64,000 nucleotides of DNA from NCBI RefSeq assembly GCF_002224125.1, contig NZ_NCSM01000007.1, positions 3,839 through 67,838 of the forward strand. The letters are read 5' to 3'. The position numbers and the translations under genes are program-made. A model generated the notes under the pieces. It was not told where the DNA came from. It saw nothing but the letters and a program-made list of their open reading frames with translations, and did not search any database. The DNA is from Streptomyces sp. NBS 14/10. GTDB taxonomy: Bacteria > Actinomycetota > Actinomycetes > Streptomycetales > Streptomycetaceae. Below are positions 16,011-25,222 of the stretch, one piece after another. Each line of letters starts with the position of its first letter. The first letter of the stretch is position 1.

Positions 16011-17150
16011 GTGGAGATCACCGCACGCGAACTCAACCGTTCCACCCTCAGCCGTCAGCTGCTCCTGCGACGCGAGTCGCTGGGCGCCCTCGACGCCGTA
16101 CGCCGCATCGTCGCGCTGCAGGCGCAGCACGCCGGCTCGCCGTACGTCGCGCTGTGGAACCGGCTGACCGGATTCGCCCCGGCCGAGCTGGACGCCGCGT
16201 TCACCGGCCAGAAAGTCGTCAAAGCGACCTTGATGCGGATCACCCTGCACGCGGTCCACGCCGACGACTACCCGGCCTTCCGCGAGGCGATGCGGCCGAC
16301 CCTGTACGCCTCCCGGCTCGGCTACCGCTTCGCCGCCGCCGGGCTCACACCGGCCGATGCTGATGAACTCGTCCCGGAGCTGCTGGCGTTCGCCGGACGG
16401 CCCCACACGACGGCCGAGTTCGACGCATGGCTCGAGGAACGGCTCGGCCCCGAGAAGAAGACCGGCGCGTGGTGGGGGCTGCGGGCGTACGCGCCGCTGT
16501 GGCATGCGCCGACCGGCGGGCCGTGGTCCTTCGGGGTCCGGCCGTCGTATCGCGCCGCGCAGGCAGGTCCATTGCGCTTGGGGCGGGAGGCGGATCCGGA
16601 CGCGCTGCAGCGGCTGCTCGTGCGCTACCTGGAGGGGTTCGGACCGGCTTCGGTCGCGGACATGGCGCAGTTCGCCATGGTTCAGCGGACGCCGATACGC
16701 CAGGCGCTGCGCGCGCTCGGCGACGCCGTCGAAGAACTCCAAGGGCCGGACAGAACCGCGCTGTTCGATCTTCCGGGCGCCCCGCGCCCCGCCGCGGACA
16801 CCTCGGCCCCGCCCCGGCTGATGGCGATGTGGGACAGCGTCCTGCTCGCGTACGCGGACCGCAGCCGGGTGATCCCCCCGGACTACCGCCGGGAGGTGAT
16901 CCGCGTCAACGGCGATGTGCTGCCGACGCTGCTGGTCGACGGCTATGTGGCCGGTGTGTGGCGGCCGGTCGAGGGTGGGATCGAGGCCATGGCCTTCCAT
17001 GAGCTGTCGGCGGCGGCGTGGGACGGGCTCGCCGCGGAGGCCCGTTCGTTGCTGACGCTGCTGGCCGACCGCGACCCCCGCCTCTACAGCCGTTACGACC
17101 ACTGGTGGGCCAAGCTCTCCGGTGCCCAGGTGCGGATGCTACGCGGCTAG
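16011..17150 (+). CDS. AlkZ-like DNA glycosylase (HTH_42 winged-helix family)
   Basis: A 379-aa protein of the HTH_42 family. It has tandem winged-helix domains and a C-terminal beta-barrel, ending in the conserved DRDPRLYSRYDHWWAKLSG. Streptomyces members include AlkZ, which unhooks azinomycin interstrand cross-links. The catalytic QxQ motif is visible as Q37-A-Q39 in IVALQAQHAGSP, the arrangement I recall for AlkZ, whereas the YcaQ subgroup has QxD. Residues ~280-310 (RLMAMWDSVLLAYADRSRVI) form the conserved C-terminal core. The GTG at 16011 is the natural start. No DNA-alkylating antibiotic cluster is adjacent, so a general repair role is as likely as self-resistance. Confidence 0.82.
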   Translation: MEITARELNRSTLSRQLLLRRESLGALDAVRRIVALQAQHAGSPYVALWNRLTGFAPAELDAAFTGQKVVKATLMRITLHAVHADDYPAFREAMRPTLYASRLGYRFAAAGLTPADADELVPELLAFAGRPHTTAEFDAWLEERLGPEKKTGAWWGLRAYAPLWHAPTGGPWSFGVRPSYRAAQAGPLRLGREADPDALQRLLVRYLEGFGPASVADMAQFAMVQRTPIRQALRALGDAVEELQGPDRTALFDLPGAPRPAADTSAPPRLMAMWDSVLLAYADRSRVIPPDYRREVIRVNGDVLPTLLVDGYVAGVWRPVEGGIEAMAFHELSAAAWDGLAAEARSLLTLLADRDPRLYSRYDHWWAKLSGAQVRMLRG

Positions 17151-17170
17151 CGCCCCAGGCGCGGGGCCTG

Positions 17171-18196
17171 TCACCTCCGATACCGCTGCGCCACTGCCGC
17201 GAAGGCGGCCTTGGGTTCCCACTCCATGTCGGGGTAGGTCCGCCCCCGGCGCCCTTCGAGGAGTTTGACGATGCCCAGGCCGGCCCGGTCCAGGTCGTCG
17301 CGGGGGTCGGCGTCGGGGCGGTGCGGGTAGCCGGGCAGGGCGAACAGGAACACGAACGCGCTGTCCACGCCCTCGGTCTCGAAGATCTCCAGCAGTTCGC
17401 TCAGATACGCGGCCTGGCCGGCCTCGTCGCGTTCGTATACGTCCTTCAGCCGTACCGGGGCCTTGGTCTCCGGGTCGTACTCGACCACCTCCAGCACCCG
17501 CCCGCCCCGGTCGCCCGCGCCTCGGTAGGCCGCGGTGCCGAACCCGGTGATGGCGAGCGGCTTGGTGCCCTGGGCCAGGGTGCGTACCGCCTCCCGGAAC
17601 CGGTCGGCGACCTCGGCGGAGCGGATCAGCTCGAACGTCACGAAGTCGAAGGGGGCCCAGTCGACCTGCTCGAACTGGATGGATGAGTAGGTGAGCTTGC
17701 CCTGGAAGCGTTCGCGGACCGCGGCCGCGGCGTCGCGGAGGAACGCGTTCATGCGCACGCCGAGCTCGCGCATCGCCTCGGCCCGCCGCTCGGGTCGGCT
17801 CATCAGCCGCTCGACCCGCTCCTCGGGACTTTCACCGGGCAGGAAGCCGCGATTCATCACGCTCAGCTCCACCCCGGCGACGAACACGACCGCGGCCCCC
17901 TGCTGCCGGAGCCGTTCCGCCCGCTCGGCACAGTCGCTCAGCAGCGCGAGGATCCGCTCCGGGTCCAGCTCCAGCGGATAGGGCGAGAACCAGACCTCCA
18001 GACCGAGTTCGGCGGCGGCGCCGGCGGCCAGCTCCAGCCGGTCCGGGTCGCCGCCGATGATCTGGACCGCGTTGCAGTGCAGGTCGTCGCGGATGATGGC
18101 GAGCTCGCGCCGTACCACCGCGGCGTCGAAGTGCTCGCGGGATATCTGGCCGTGCATGACGAATCCGGTGTCGTAGGTCATCCCTCTTGCTCGCAT
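17171..18196 (-). CDS. TIM-barrel glycosidase-like protein (often mislabelled abortive infection)
   Basis: A 341-aa cytoplasmic protein. The alternating strand/helix pattern and motifs such as AVVFVAGVELSVMNRGFLPG, FDFVTFELIRS and PLAITGFGTAAYRG are typical of a glycoside-hydrolase-like TIM barrel, with candidate acids at the ends of strands 4 and 7. Homologues in Streptomyces often carry the uninformative label 'abortive infection protein'. ATG 18196 is chosen because GGAGAGG lies 7 bp upstream; ATG 18181 is an in-frame alternative without spacing. It is divergent from a TetR gene, with a perfect palindrome between them, so it is probably that regulator's target. Confidence 0.75.
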   Translation of the reverse strand: MRARGMTYDTGFVMHGQISREHFDAAVVRRELAIIRDDLHCNAVQIIGGDPDRLELAAGAAAELGLEVWFSPYPLELDPERILALLSDCAERAERLRQQGAAVVFVAGVELSVMNRGFLPGESPEERVERLMSRPERRAEAMRELGVRMNAFLRDAAAAVRERFQGKLTYSSIQFEQVDWAPFDFVTFELIRSAEVADRFREAVRTLAQGTKPLAITGFGTAAYRGAGDRGGRVLEVVEYDPETKAPVRLKDVYERDEAGQAAYLSELLEIFETEGVDSAFVFLFALPGYPHRPDADPRDDLDRAGLGIVKLLEGRRGRTYPDMEWEPKAAFAAVAQRYRR

Positions 18197-18256
18197 GCCG
18201 CTGTCCTCTCCGTCGGTCTCATCTCGGGCGGGGCAGGTCGAGACTGACAACAAAAG

Positions 18257-18284
18257 TGCGTGCACGCAAATTTGCGTGCACGCA
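18257..18284. promoter_or_regulatory. Perfect 28-bp palindromic operator between TetR and hydrolase genes
   Basis: Half-site TGCGTGCACGCAAA (18257-18270) is followed at once by its exact reverse complement (18271-18284). Each half itself contains the palindrome GCGTGCACGC. It lies 24 bp upstream of the TetR start and 60 bp upstream of the hydrolase start, a place from which one TetR dimer pair could repress both genes. Confidence 0.85.
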
Positions 18285-18307
18285 GCCCTGCGTGGAAGGG
18301 TGACACC

Positions 18308-18994
18308 GTGACGACACCACCAGGGCTGCGGGAGCGGAAGAAGCAGGCGACGCGCGAGGCGCTGCGCGAGGCGGCCCTGCGCCTGGCCCTGGAGCGCGGA
18401 CCGGACCAGGTACGGGTCGAGGACATCGCCGAGGCGGCCGGGGTCTCGCCGCGCACCTACAACAACTACTTCGCCAGCCGCGAGCAGGCGATCGTCGCCG
18501 CCGTCACCGCGGACCGGGAGGCGCGGATCGCGGCGGCGATCGCGGCCCGGCCCGCAGGGGTGCGGCTGGCCGACGCCGTCACCGAGGCGGTGATCCAGCA
18601 GTACACGGACCCCGGCGAGCACGACCCCGAGGTGCTGCTGCTGATCACCTCCCGGACCACGCTGCGCGACGCGTTCCTCGCCACCACCGCCGGAATCGAG
18701 CCCCCTCTCACGGCGGTGATCGCCGAACGCCTCGGTGACGCCGGAGCGCACACCGCCCACACCGTCCACACCGCCCGCGTCCTCGCGGCGAGCGTGGCCG
18801 CGGCGGTGCGCATCGCGTTGGAGGGCTGGCTCCGGCCTGACGAGACCACAGGGGCCGCCGGGGCCGCAGGAGCCACGGCGGGCTTCGGCGGCGGAGGGCT
18901 GGTCGTACCCTCCGGCTCGCTGTCCGACCAGCTCCGCGCGGCGCTGGCCCCGCTCGCGCCCGCGCTCGACGCCGCCGAAAGGCGCACCGAGTAG
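18308..18994 (+). CDS. TetR family transcriptional regulator
   Basis: A 228-aa repressor. The N-terminal TetR DNA-binding domain is clear (residues ~8-60: LRERKKQATREALREAALRL, then VRVEDIAEAAGVSPRTYNNY). The C-terminal ligand domain is followed by a Gly/Ala-rich stretch (TTGAAGAAGATAGFGGGG) and a final helix. The GTG at 18308 gives the typical MTTPPGLRERKK start. It is divergent from the TIM-barrel hydrolase and probably regulates itself and that gene through the palindrome at 18257-18284. The ligand is unknown. Confidence 0.93.
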   Translation: MTTPPGLRERKKQATREALREAALRLALERGPDQVRVEDIAEAAGVSPRTYNNYFASREQAIVAAVTADREARIAAAIAARPAGVRLADAVTEAVIQQYTDPGEHDPEVLLLITSRTTLRDAFLATTAGIEPPLTAVIAERLGDAGAHTAHTVHTARVLAASVAAAVRIALEGWLRPDETTGAAGAAGATAGFGGGGLVVPSGSLSDQLRAALAPLAPALDAAERRTE

Positions 18995-19034
18995 CGAAGT
19001 CGATCCGACCGGGGCATCCTCTGGGCAACCTAGA

Positions 19035-19047
19035 TGACGTTGCGTCA
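19035..19047. promoter_or_regulatory. Short inverted repeat upstream of the GH89 gene
   Basis: TGACG (19035-19039) and CGTCA (19043-19047) flank TTG. This is the only symmetrical site noticed in the 205-bp gap before the GH89 gene. It may be an operator, but support is weak. Confidence 0.3.
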
Positions 19048-19199
19048 GATCCCGAGCTACGACCGGAGCACCAGGCCGGCGCTCGGGCCCGTACGGGTGG
19101 ACACCCCGTACGCACCATTGCTGCCACGCCGTCACCCTCGTTAACGTGCCGCTCACATACCACCGTTGGCCCGGGCCGGGCGTCATTGGGGGCACCAGC

Positions 19200-22100
19200 A
19201 TGAGCGATCTGAGCAGACGTACGCTGATCGGAACCGCCGGAGCACTCGGCGTCGGGGCCGCCCTGGGGAGCCAGTCCCCCGCGGCCGCCGAGGGAACGGA
19301 AAGCGCGGAGGACCACGCCGTGTTCGACACCACGCCCGCGCGCGCCGCCCTTGAGCGGCTGCTGCCGGAGCACGCCGAGCAGTTCCGCCTGGTGCCGGTC
19401 GAGGGCAACGGCGGCGAGGAGCGGTTCGAGGTCTCGGGGCGGCCGGGGCGGATCGAGGTGTCGGGGACCAGCCCGGCGGTGCTGCTCGCCGGGGTGCACT
19501 GGTATCTCAAGTACACCTGTCATGCCCTGATCACCTGGGCCGGGGACCAGCTCGACCTGCCCAAGTCGCTCCCCGCGCCCCGGGCCCGCATCGAGCAGTC
19601 GACCGCGCTTCCGCACCGCTTCGCGTTCAACGACACCCACGACGGCTACACCGCGCCGTTCGCCGGCTGGGACCACTGGGAGCACCTGATCGACGTCGCG
19701 GCCCTGCACGGCTGCAACGAACTGCTGGTCACCGCCGGGCAGGAGGCCGTCTACCACCTCCTCCTCAAGGACTTCGGCTACTCCGACGAGGAGGCGCGCG
19801 CCTGGCTGCCCGCGCCCTCCCACCAGCCCTGGTGGCTGCTGCAGAACATGAGCGAGTACGGCGGGCCGGTGAGCCCCGAGCTGCTGGACAAGCGCATCGC
19901 CTTAGGCCAGAAGATCGCCGGCCGGCTGCGCGAGCTGGGCATGCGGCCGGTGTATCCCGGCTACTTCGGGACCGTCCCGGACGGCTTCGTGGACCGCAAC
20001 CCGGGGGCGCGTGTGGTCCCGCAGGGCACCTGGAACGGGCTCAAGCGCCCCGACTGGCTCGATCCGCGCACCGAGTCGTTCGGGCAGGTGGCCGCCGCGT
20101 TCTACCGCCACCAGCAGGAGCTGTTCGGCGAATGCGACCTGTTCAAGATGGACCTGCTGCACGAGGGCGGGGCCGCCGGGGACGTCCCCGTGGCCGACGC
20201 CGCCCGCGCCGTGGAGACCGCCCTGCAGACCGCCCGGCCCGGCGCGACCTGGGTGATCCTCGGCTGGCAGGCCAACCCCCGGCGGGAGTTGCTGGACGCC
20301 GTGAACCACGACCACATGCTGGTGGTGGACGGCCTGTCGGACCTGGACTCGATCGGCGACCGGGAGCAGGACTGGGGCTCGGTGCCGTACGCCTTCGGCA
20401 CCATCCCCAACTTCGGCGGCCGCACCACGATCGGCGCCAAGACCCATATCTGGGCGCGGCGGTTCACCCAGTGGCGCGACAAGCCGGGCAGCAAACTGGT
20501 CGGCACCGCCTATATGGCGGAGGCGGTCGGACGCGATCCGGCGGCGTTCGAGCTGTTCAGCGAGTTGGCCTGGCGGGATGCGGCGGTGGACCGCGAGGAG
20601 TGGTTCCGTACGTACGCGGACGTACGGCTGGGCGGGCGGGACGAGCGGGCCCGGGACGCCTACGCGGCGCTGCGCGACACCGCGTACCAGATCACCAGCT
20701 CCGACGGCCGCCCGCACGACTCGGTGTTCTCCGCCCGCCCCGATGTGACCGCGCGTTCCGGTACCAACTACGCCACCCGCATCCCCGCCTTCGACCTCGC
20801 GGACTTCGACCCCGCCTTCGCCGCGCTGCTGGACGTACGCCCGTCGCTGCGCGACTCCGACGCCTATCGCCACGATCTGACCGATATCGCCCGCCAGGCG
20901 CTCGCGGACCGCTCCTGGACGCTGATCCCCCATCTGCACGACGCGTACGAGCGCAAGGATCTGGACGCCTTCCGGACGCTGGCCCGGCTGTGGCTGAAGC
21001 TGATGCGGCTGAGCGACGATATGACCGGGGCGCACCGGGGCTTTCTGCTCGGTCCCTGGCTGGAGGACGCCAAGCGGCTGGCGTCCGACGAGGCGGAGGC
21101 CGAGCGCTTCGAACATCTGGCGCGCACCCTCATCACCACCTGGGCCGACCGGGTCACCGCGGACACCGGGAAGCTCGCCAACTACGCCAACCGCGACTGG
21201 AACGGCCTGATCGGCGACTTCCACCTGCCGCAGTGGCAGAGCTACCTGGACGAGCTGGAGGACGCGCTCACCGAGGGGCGCGAACCGCGCGACTTCGACT
21301 GGTTCGCGGTCGAGGAACCCTGGACGCGCGAGCGCAAGAGCTACCCGGTCCGGCCCACGACGGACGCCCACCGCACGGGGCGCCGGGTGTACGAGGCGCT
21401 GGCCAAGGCCCCGTACCAGGGCACGGCCACCGTCTCCACCACCCCGTCGGGGGTGGCGCCCGGGGGCACCGCCGACATCGCCGCGGCCCTGCGCAATATG
21501 AACGGGCTGCGCGCCACCGGCCGCGTCGACTTCGACCTGACCGTGACCGGCCTCGACCCGAAACCGCAGGGCGACACCTGGCTCCGCTCGATCCCGGCGG
21601 CCAAGACCGGCGAGGTCCACTGGCGGGCCACCGCGCCCGACGAACCGCTTGAGAACCCGCTCAAGCCTCTGCCGTACAAGCTCGGCGTGGAGTTCGGGCC
21701 GCGCGGCGAGGACCGGGTGCGGCTGGTGCGCACCGGCACGCTGTGGGTGGCCGGGCCGCTGGACGCCGGACTGAAGACGGTCACCAACAACGCGGCGGTC
21801 TTCGGGCAGTTGTCGGATCGCTTCGCGATCGACGGGGCGGGGCGGGACCTGTGGAAGGCGACGGCCGAGTTCGGGTCGGTGTACCGGGAGGGGGCACTGG
21901 CGGTCGGCACCGCCGTCACGGTGAAGGTGGTCAGCCAGGCCGTGACGGGCGCGTGGGCGCGGGCGGGCATCATCGCCCGCGACAGCCTGGCGACGGCGGG
22001 CTCCCGGGGCTTTGTGAACCTGGCCGCCACCCCGTCCAGCGGCATCGTGCTGTCGTACGACTCGAACGGCGACGGCACGCTGGACGCGTACAAGCGGATC

Positions 22101-22325
22101 ACCGGCGTCAAGGCGCCCGTGCTGCTGCGGCTGACGCGGGTGTCCGCCACCTCGTACAAGGGCGAGCTGTCGACGGACGACGGGGCGACCTGGCGGACGG
22201 TGGGCACGGTGACGGCGCCGGGGGGCTCGGGCTCCGCGCAGGACGTCGGGATCTTCATGACCGCGACGCATGGGGGGAACGTGGCGCGCGGGACGGCGGA
22301 GTTCAGCGGGTGGCGTGTGGGGTGA
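19200..22325 (+). CDS. Secreted alpha-N-acetylglucosaminidase (GH89)
   Basis: A 1041-aa exported enzyme of the NAGLU family, which removes alpha-linked GlcNAc from glycans. The Tat signal is SRRTLIGTAGALGVGAALG, with a likely cleavage after PAAAE. The N-terminal NAGLU domain ends near residue 115 (VHWYLKYTCHALITWAGDQL). The catalytic barrel has the family motifs FNDTHDGYTAPFAGWDHWE, LHGCNELLVTAGQEAVY, FKMDLLHEGGAA and VVDGLSD. A helical C-terminal domain follows, then a ~170-residue beta-sandwich (from about 855) like lamin-G/DUF1349 modules. ATG 19200 has GGGGG 8 bp upstream; the upstream in-frame start at 19146 would spoil the signal peptide. Substrates may be host or fungal glycans; no sugar transporter is adjacent. 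Confidence 0.88.
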   Translation: MSDLSRRTLIGTAGALGVGAALGSQSPAAAEGTESAEDHAVFDTTPARAALERLLPEHAEQFRLVPVEGNGGEERFEVSGRPGRIEVSGTSPAVLLAGVHWYLKYTCHALITWAGDQLDLPKSLPAPRARIEQSTALPHRFAFNDTHDGYTAPFAGWDHWEHLIDVAALHGCNELLVTAGQEAVYHLLLKDFGYSDEEARAWLPAPSHQPWWLLQNMSEYGGPVSPELLDKRIALGQKIAGRLRELGMRPVYPGYFGTVPDGFVDRNPGARVVPQGTWNGLKRPDWLDPRTESFGQVAAAFYRHQQELFGECDLFKMDLLHEGGAAGDVPVADAARAVETALQTARPGATWVILGWQANPRRELLDAVNHDHMLVVDGLSDLDSIGDREQDWGSVPYAFGTIPNFGGRTTIGAKTHIWARRFTQWRDKPGSKLVGTAYMAEAVGRDPAAFELFSELAWRDAAVDREEWFRTYADVRLGGRDERARDAYAALRDTAYQITSSDGRPHDSVFSARPDVTARSGTNYATRIPAFDLADFDPAFAALLDVRPSLRDSDAYRHDLTDIARQALADRSWTLIPHLHDAYERKDLDAFRTLARLWLKLMRLSDDMTGAHRGFLLGPWLEDAKRLASDEAEAERFEHLARTLITTWADRVTADTGKLANYANRDWNGLIGDFHLPQWQSYLDELEDALTEGREPRDFDWFAVEEPWTRERKSYPVRPTTDAHRTGRRVYEALAKAPYQGTATVSTTPSGVAPGGTADIAAALRNMNGLRATGRVDFDLTVTGLDPKPQGDTWLRSIPAAKTGEVHWRATAPDEPLENPLKPLPYKLGVEFGPRGEDRVRLVRTGTLWVAGPLDAGLKTVTNNAAVFGQLSDRFAIDGAGRDLWKATAEFGSVYREGALAVGTAVTVKVVSQAVTGAWARAGIIARDSLATAGSRGFVNLAATPSSGIVLSYDSNGDGTLDAYKRITGVKAPVLLRLTRVSATSYKGELSTDDGATWRTVGTVTAPGGSGSAQDVGIFMTATHGGNVARGTAEFSGWRVG

Positions 22326-22404
22326 CCGCGGGGCATACCGGGTGACCTGGGGACTTCTGGTCATCCCGAGGCGCTTCGGGTGATCGCGCAGCCCCCACCG
22401 CTCC

Positions 22405-22430
22405 GGTGTGGCGCCCAGTGGCGCCACACC
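22405..22430. promoter_or_regulatory. Perfect 11-bp hairpin just before the sigma-like gene
   Basis: GGTGTGGCGCC (22405-22415) and its reverse complement (22420-22430) flank a CAGT tetraloop, ending 6 bp before the GTG at 22437. It could terminate the GH89 transcript or form at the 5' end of the next mRNA and limit ribosome access. No T-run follows. Confidence 0.55.
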
Positions 22431-22436
22431 GGGGCG

Positions 22437-24461
22437 GTGACCATCCCATCCGGCGCTCGTTCACCAACCGTGGAGCAGCAGCAGGCGACAGCCAACCTCT
22501 CCGAATCCCCCACCCTCATCGACGTCGAGCAGGCCGAGGCCGCCATCGTCGAGCACTATCCGCGGCTGGTGCGGCTCGCGTATCTGGTGCTGCCACCCGG
22601 CGTGGGGCGTACGCGCCGGGTGCTCGCGGCGCATGCCCTCGCCCAGCGCGCACTCCCCCGCAACCGGGCGAACAGCACGGGAACTCAGACCGGCACCGGG
22701 CCGGGACTGCCCGGGCAGCGCGGGTCGCGGGGCGGGCCGGAGGGCGCGGCGGGCGACGGCGGGTACGCCTTCGTACGGCTGCGGGTGTTGCGCGGCGCGC
22801 TGCGGGCCGCGCGGCGGCGGCGTGGACCGCTGGCACCGGCGCTGCCCCGGGTGTGGGGGCTGCGGCTGGTCCCGCGCCCGGGCGGGGCCGATGAACTCGC
22901 CCTGGACAAGGCGCTGTCGGAGCTGTCGGGACCCGGCCGCGCCGCGTATGTGCTGCGCGAGCTGGAGGAGATGGACGACCCCGAGGTGCGCGAGGTGCTG
23001 AAGGCCGCCGGGGTCGTCGATCCGCGGGGCGCGCTCATCGAGGCGGACGAGATGGACGGCCCGGCGGGCAGCCGGGACGGGGCGCTGCTGGAGTCCGCCG
23101 AGTTCGACGCCTGTTCACTGCAGGCCCGGCCCACCGATCTGATGCGGCGCCGCCAGCACGTACGGGCGGCCCTCGCCGCCGCCACGGCGCTGGTGGTGTG
23201 CGGCACGCTGCTCGGGCTGCCCGGCGAGGGCTGGGGCCCCAGCGGCGCGGCGGCCCCCTCATACGCGCGCAACCCGTCCTCGGAGCGGGCGCTCGACCCG
23301 GCCCAGCTGACCCGCGCCGAGCCCGGCGCATGGCGCACCGCCACCCGCGCCGACTTCTCGTCCTGGCCCGCGCGCGGCGACCGTACGGACGACACGCCGC
23401 TGCTGCGCCGGGCGCTGGCCGTCTGGGCGCGGCCGGGCCGCTCGGTGCGTGTGTCGGCCACGCCCGGCACCCAGTCGGGCCCGCCGTCGGGGCCGCCGCA
23501 GTTGCTGTACGCGGGCGAGGTGGACCAGGTCGCGGTGGTGCTGCTGTACGACGGGCTGCGGGTGGTGCGGTACGCGGAGAAGGGCCAGGGCGACAGCGGC
23601 GCGGTGGCGCTGGACTTCGCGCGGACCGACGCCGCCGACGCGGCCTCCTCGACCGCGCTGGTCGCCACCCGCGCGGACGACAACGTCCGCTATCTGACGG
23701 CCCCTTGGGTGCGCCGCCCCTCCGTACGGGACCTGGTGCGGCCCGACGAGGCGCCGCGGCCGCTGCGGCTGGCCCCGGACGGGGTGACCGACCCGGTGCG
23801 GGCGGGCGGGGCGGGTCTGATGCCCGGTTCGGGACGGACGCCCGAGTGCGAGAGCTGGACGGCGCTGCGGCTGGGCTCCCGGCTGGTGACGGACCTGGGC
23901 GAGATCGTCCCGGCCCGGCTGACGTACGGCGCCCCCGGCGGGTTCGGGCCGGGCGGCGGCCCGCTGGACGTGGCGGGCGCGGAGGCCCGGGCGGCCTGGG
24001 CGCACACCGGCTGCCGGCTGCCGCTGCTGCATTCGCGGGGCGTGCGCGAGGTCAACGCCTGGCGGTTCGCGGCCCAGCGGCTGCCCGAGGGCGGCGGTGC
24101 GGCGGACTGGGTGTGCACCCGCGCGGAGACCTGGCGGGGCGCGGGCGACCGGGTGATGGCCCAGTTCCAGCCCCCGGCCAGGGACCCGGGCGCCCCGGCC
24201 GCCATCGTCGCGAGCGCGGACGGCTCCCCGGAGTGCGGGCCGCGCGCGCCGCGGGTGCTGGCGGGCGCGCTGTGGAAGTCGCGCACCGGACGGTGGTATC
24301 TGCTGGCGGCGGGCAGCAGCCAGGTGACCGCCGTCGCGGCGCGCGGCGACGTGCGGGGCGCGGCGGCGGGACGGCTGCTGACGCTGCCCGCCGAGGCCGG
24401 CGACCAGGCGCGGCTGATCGGCCGGCTGATGGGCGGCGGGCGGCTGACGGCGCTGCGCTGA
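22437..24461 (+). CDS. Sigma-factor-like membrane protein of unknown function
   Basis: A 674-aa protein. Residues ~20-200 resemble the helical region of ECF-like sigma proteins (VEHYPRLVRLAYLVLPPG; later ALSELSGPGRAAYVLRELEE). This appears in a widespread Streptomyces family with one membrane segment (AALAAATALVVCGTLLGLPG, about residue 245) and a ~400-residue extracytoplasmic domain of WD-like strands with conserved Cys. The DNA-binding region is not convincing, so it is probably not an active sigma factor. The GTG at 22437 is chosen over 22380 because the latter lies within the hairpin region. Convergent with the DinB-like gene. Confidence 0.7.
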   Translation: MTIPSGARSPTVEQQQATANLSESPTLIDVEQAEAAIVEHYPRLVRLAYLVLPPGVGRTRRVLAAHALAQRALPRNRANSTGTQTGTGPGLPGQRGSRGGPEGAAGDGGYAFVRLRVLRGALRAARRRRGPLAPALPRVWGLRLVPRPGGADELALDKALSELSGPGRAAYVLRELEEMDDPEVREVLKAAGVVDPRGALIEADEMDGPAGSRDGALLESAEFDACSLQARPTDLMRRRQHVRAALAAATALVVCGTLLGLPGEGWGPSGAAAPSYARNPSSERALDPAQLTRAEPGAWRTATRADFSSWPARGDRTDDTPLLRRALAVWARPGRSVRVSATPGTQSGPPSGPPQLLYAGEVDQVAVVLLYDGLRVVRYAEKGQGDSGAVALDFARTDAADAASSTALVATRADDNVRYLTAPWVRRPSVRDLVRPDEAPRPLRLAPDGVTDPVRAGGAGLMPGSGRTPECESWTALRLGSRLVTDLGEIVPARLTYGAPGGFGPGGGPLDVAGAEARAAWAHTGCRLPLLHSRGVREVNAWRFAAQRLPEGGGAADWVCTRAETWRGAGDRVMAQFQPPARDPGAPAAIVASADGSPECGPRAPRVLAGALWKSRTGRWYLLAAGSSQVTAVAARGDVRGAAAGRLLTLPAEAGDQARLIGRLMGGGRLTALR

Positions 24462-24493
24462 CCTCGGCTCAGCTCGGCTCGGCTCGGCTCGGT
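24462..24493. repeat. Short GCTCG microsatellite between convergent genes
   Basis: About five copies of CTCGG/GCTCG fill the 32-bp gap between the sigma-like gene and the DinB-like gene. This is simple slippage sequence, with no hairpin terminator. Confidence 0.6.
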
Positions 24494-25021
24494 TCAGCGT
24501 GGTGAGGCCGCGCGCACCATCCGGAGCTGGCCGATCTCGGCGGCGTTCTTCATGAGCTCGGCGTTCACCCAGCCGAGCATATGGGCGACGGTGTGCTGGG
24601 GGTCGTCTCGCCAGGGGAAGGGCGCGACGGCCTCCAGGTCGGCGTCGGTGAGTTTGTCCAGCGCCGCCAGCCAGTCCGTACGCAGCCCGCGCAGCCACTC
24701 GACGGCCGCAGTGCCGTCGCCCGGCCAGCTGACCTCGGTCCGTTCCCGCGGCGTCCGGCCCTGCGCGTGGTCGAGGGTCACGCTCCACCACCAGCCGATG
24801 TGCCAGCTCAGCCAGGCGATCGTGGGGACGGGCACCGGATCGGGTTCGGTGTCCGCCCAGTCGGGCACCCAGGTCCCGTCGGGCTGCTGACGTACGGTCC
24901 AGCAGTGGGCGGCGGGCTCCCACAGGAAGTCCTCCGGCTCCAGCCGCTCCAGGTGGTACTCGAACAGGGACCAGGTCAGCTCGAACTGCCAGCGCGCCAG
25001 TTCACGTGGGGAGGAATGCAC
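24494..25021 (-). CDS. DinB-like four-helix protein
   Basis: A 175-aa protein of the DinB/YfiT superfamily, metal-binding helical bundles that include thiol-S-transferases. Visible features are the first helix (RWQFELTWSLFEYHLERL), the metal-ligand His in WLSWHIGWWWSVTLDH, and the closing helix with HTVAHMLGWVNAELMKN. The three His (WHIGW, LDHAQ, VAHML) are in positions to bind a divalent metal. The GTG at 25021 has AGGG 7 bp upstream, and a long upstream extension in the same frame is not protein-like. The function is unknown. Confidence 0.82.
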   Translation of the reverse strand: MHSSPRELARWQFELTWSLFEYHLERLEPEDFLWEPAAHCWTVRQQPDGTWVPDWADTEPDPVPVPTIAWLSWHIGWWWSVTLDHAQGRTPRERTEVSWPGDGTAAVEWLRGLRTDWLAALDKLTDADLEAVAPFPWRDDPQHTVAHMLGWVNAELMKNAAEIGQLRMVRAASPR

Positions 25022-25222
25022 CCGGCGACCCTGGCATACCGTCACCTCTGCCCGAAACCGATTTTCCGGGGCGGCGGGCCCGCGCCGCCACTCCTCATCC
25101 GCAGTACAGCGGAACTGATCCAGAGAACGCGTTTGAGCACTGGATTTCGGCTTGTCGCGTATGGAAGGCTCGCCAGCGTCCATGGAATTCCGAATATTGA
25201 ATTGGGTACGGCAGGATATCTC

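Noticed and set aside
15249..17102. Upstream extension of the ATP-binding protein frame to 760 aa
   Set aside because: It runs antisense through the response regulator and glycosylase genes; only the last ~140 codons have family similarity.
17171..18196. Phage-defence role suggested by the common label 'abortive infection protein'
   Set aside because: The sequence reads as a glycosidase-like TIM barrel with no defence neighbours, so the label was not used.
22437..24461. Active ECF sigma factor
   Set aside because: The sigma-like region lacks a convincing DNA-binding HTH and is fused to a membrane and exported domain.
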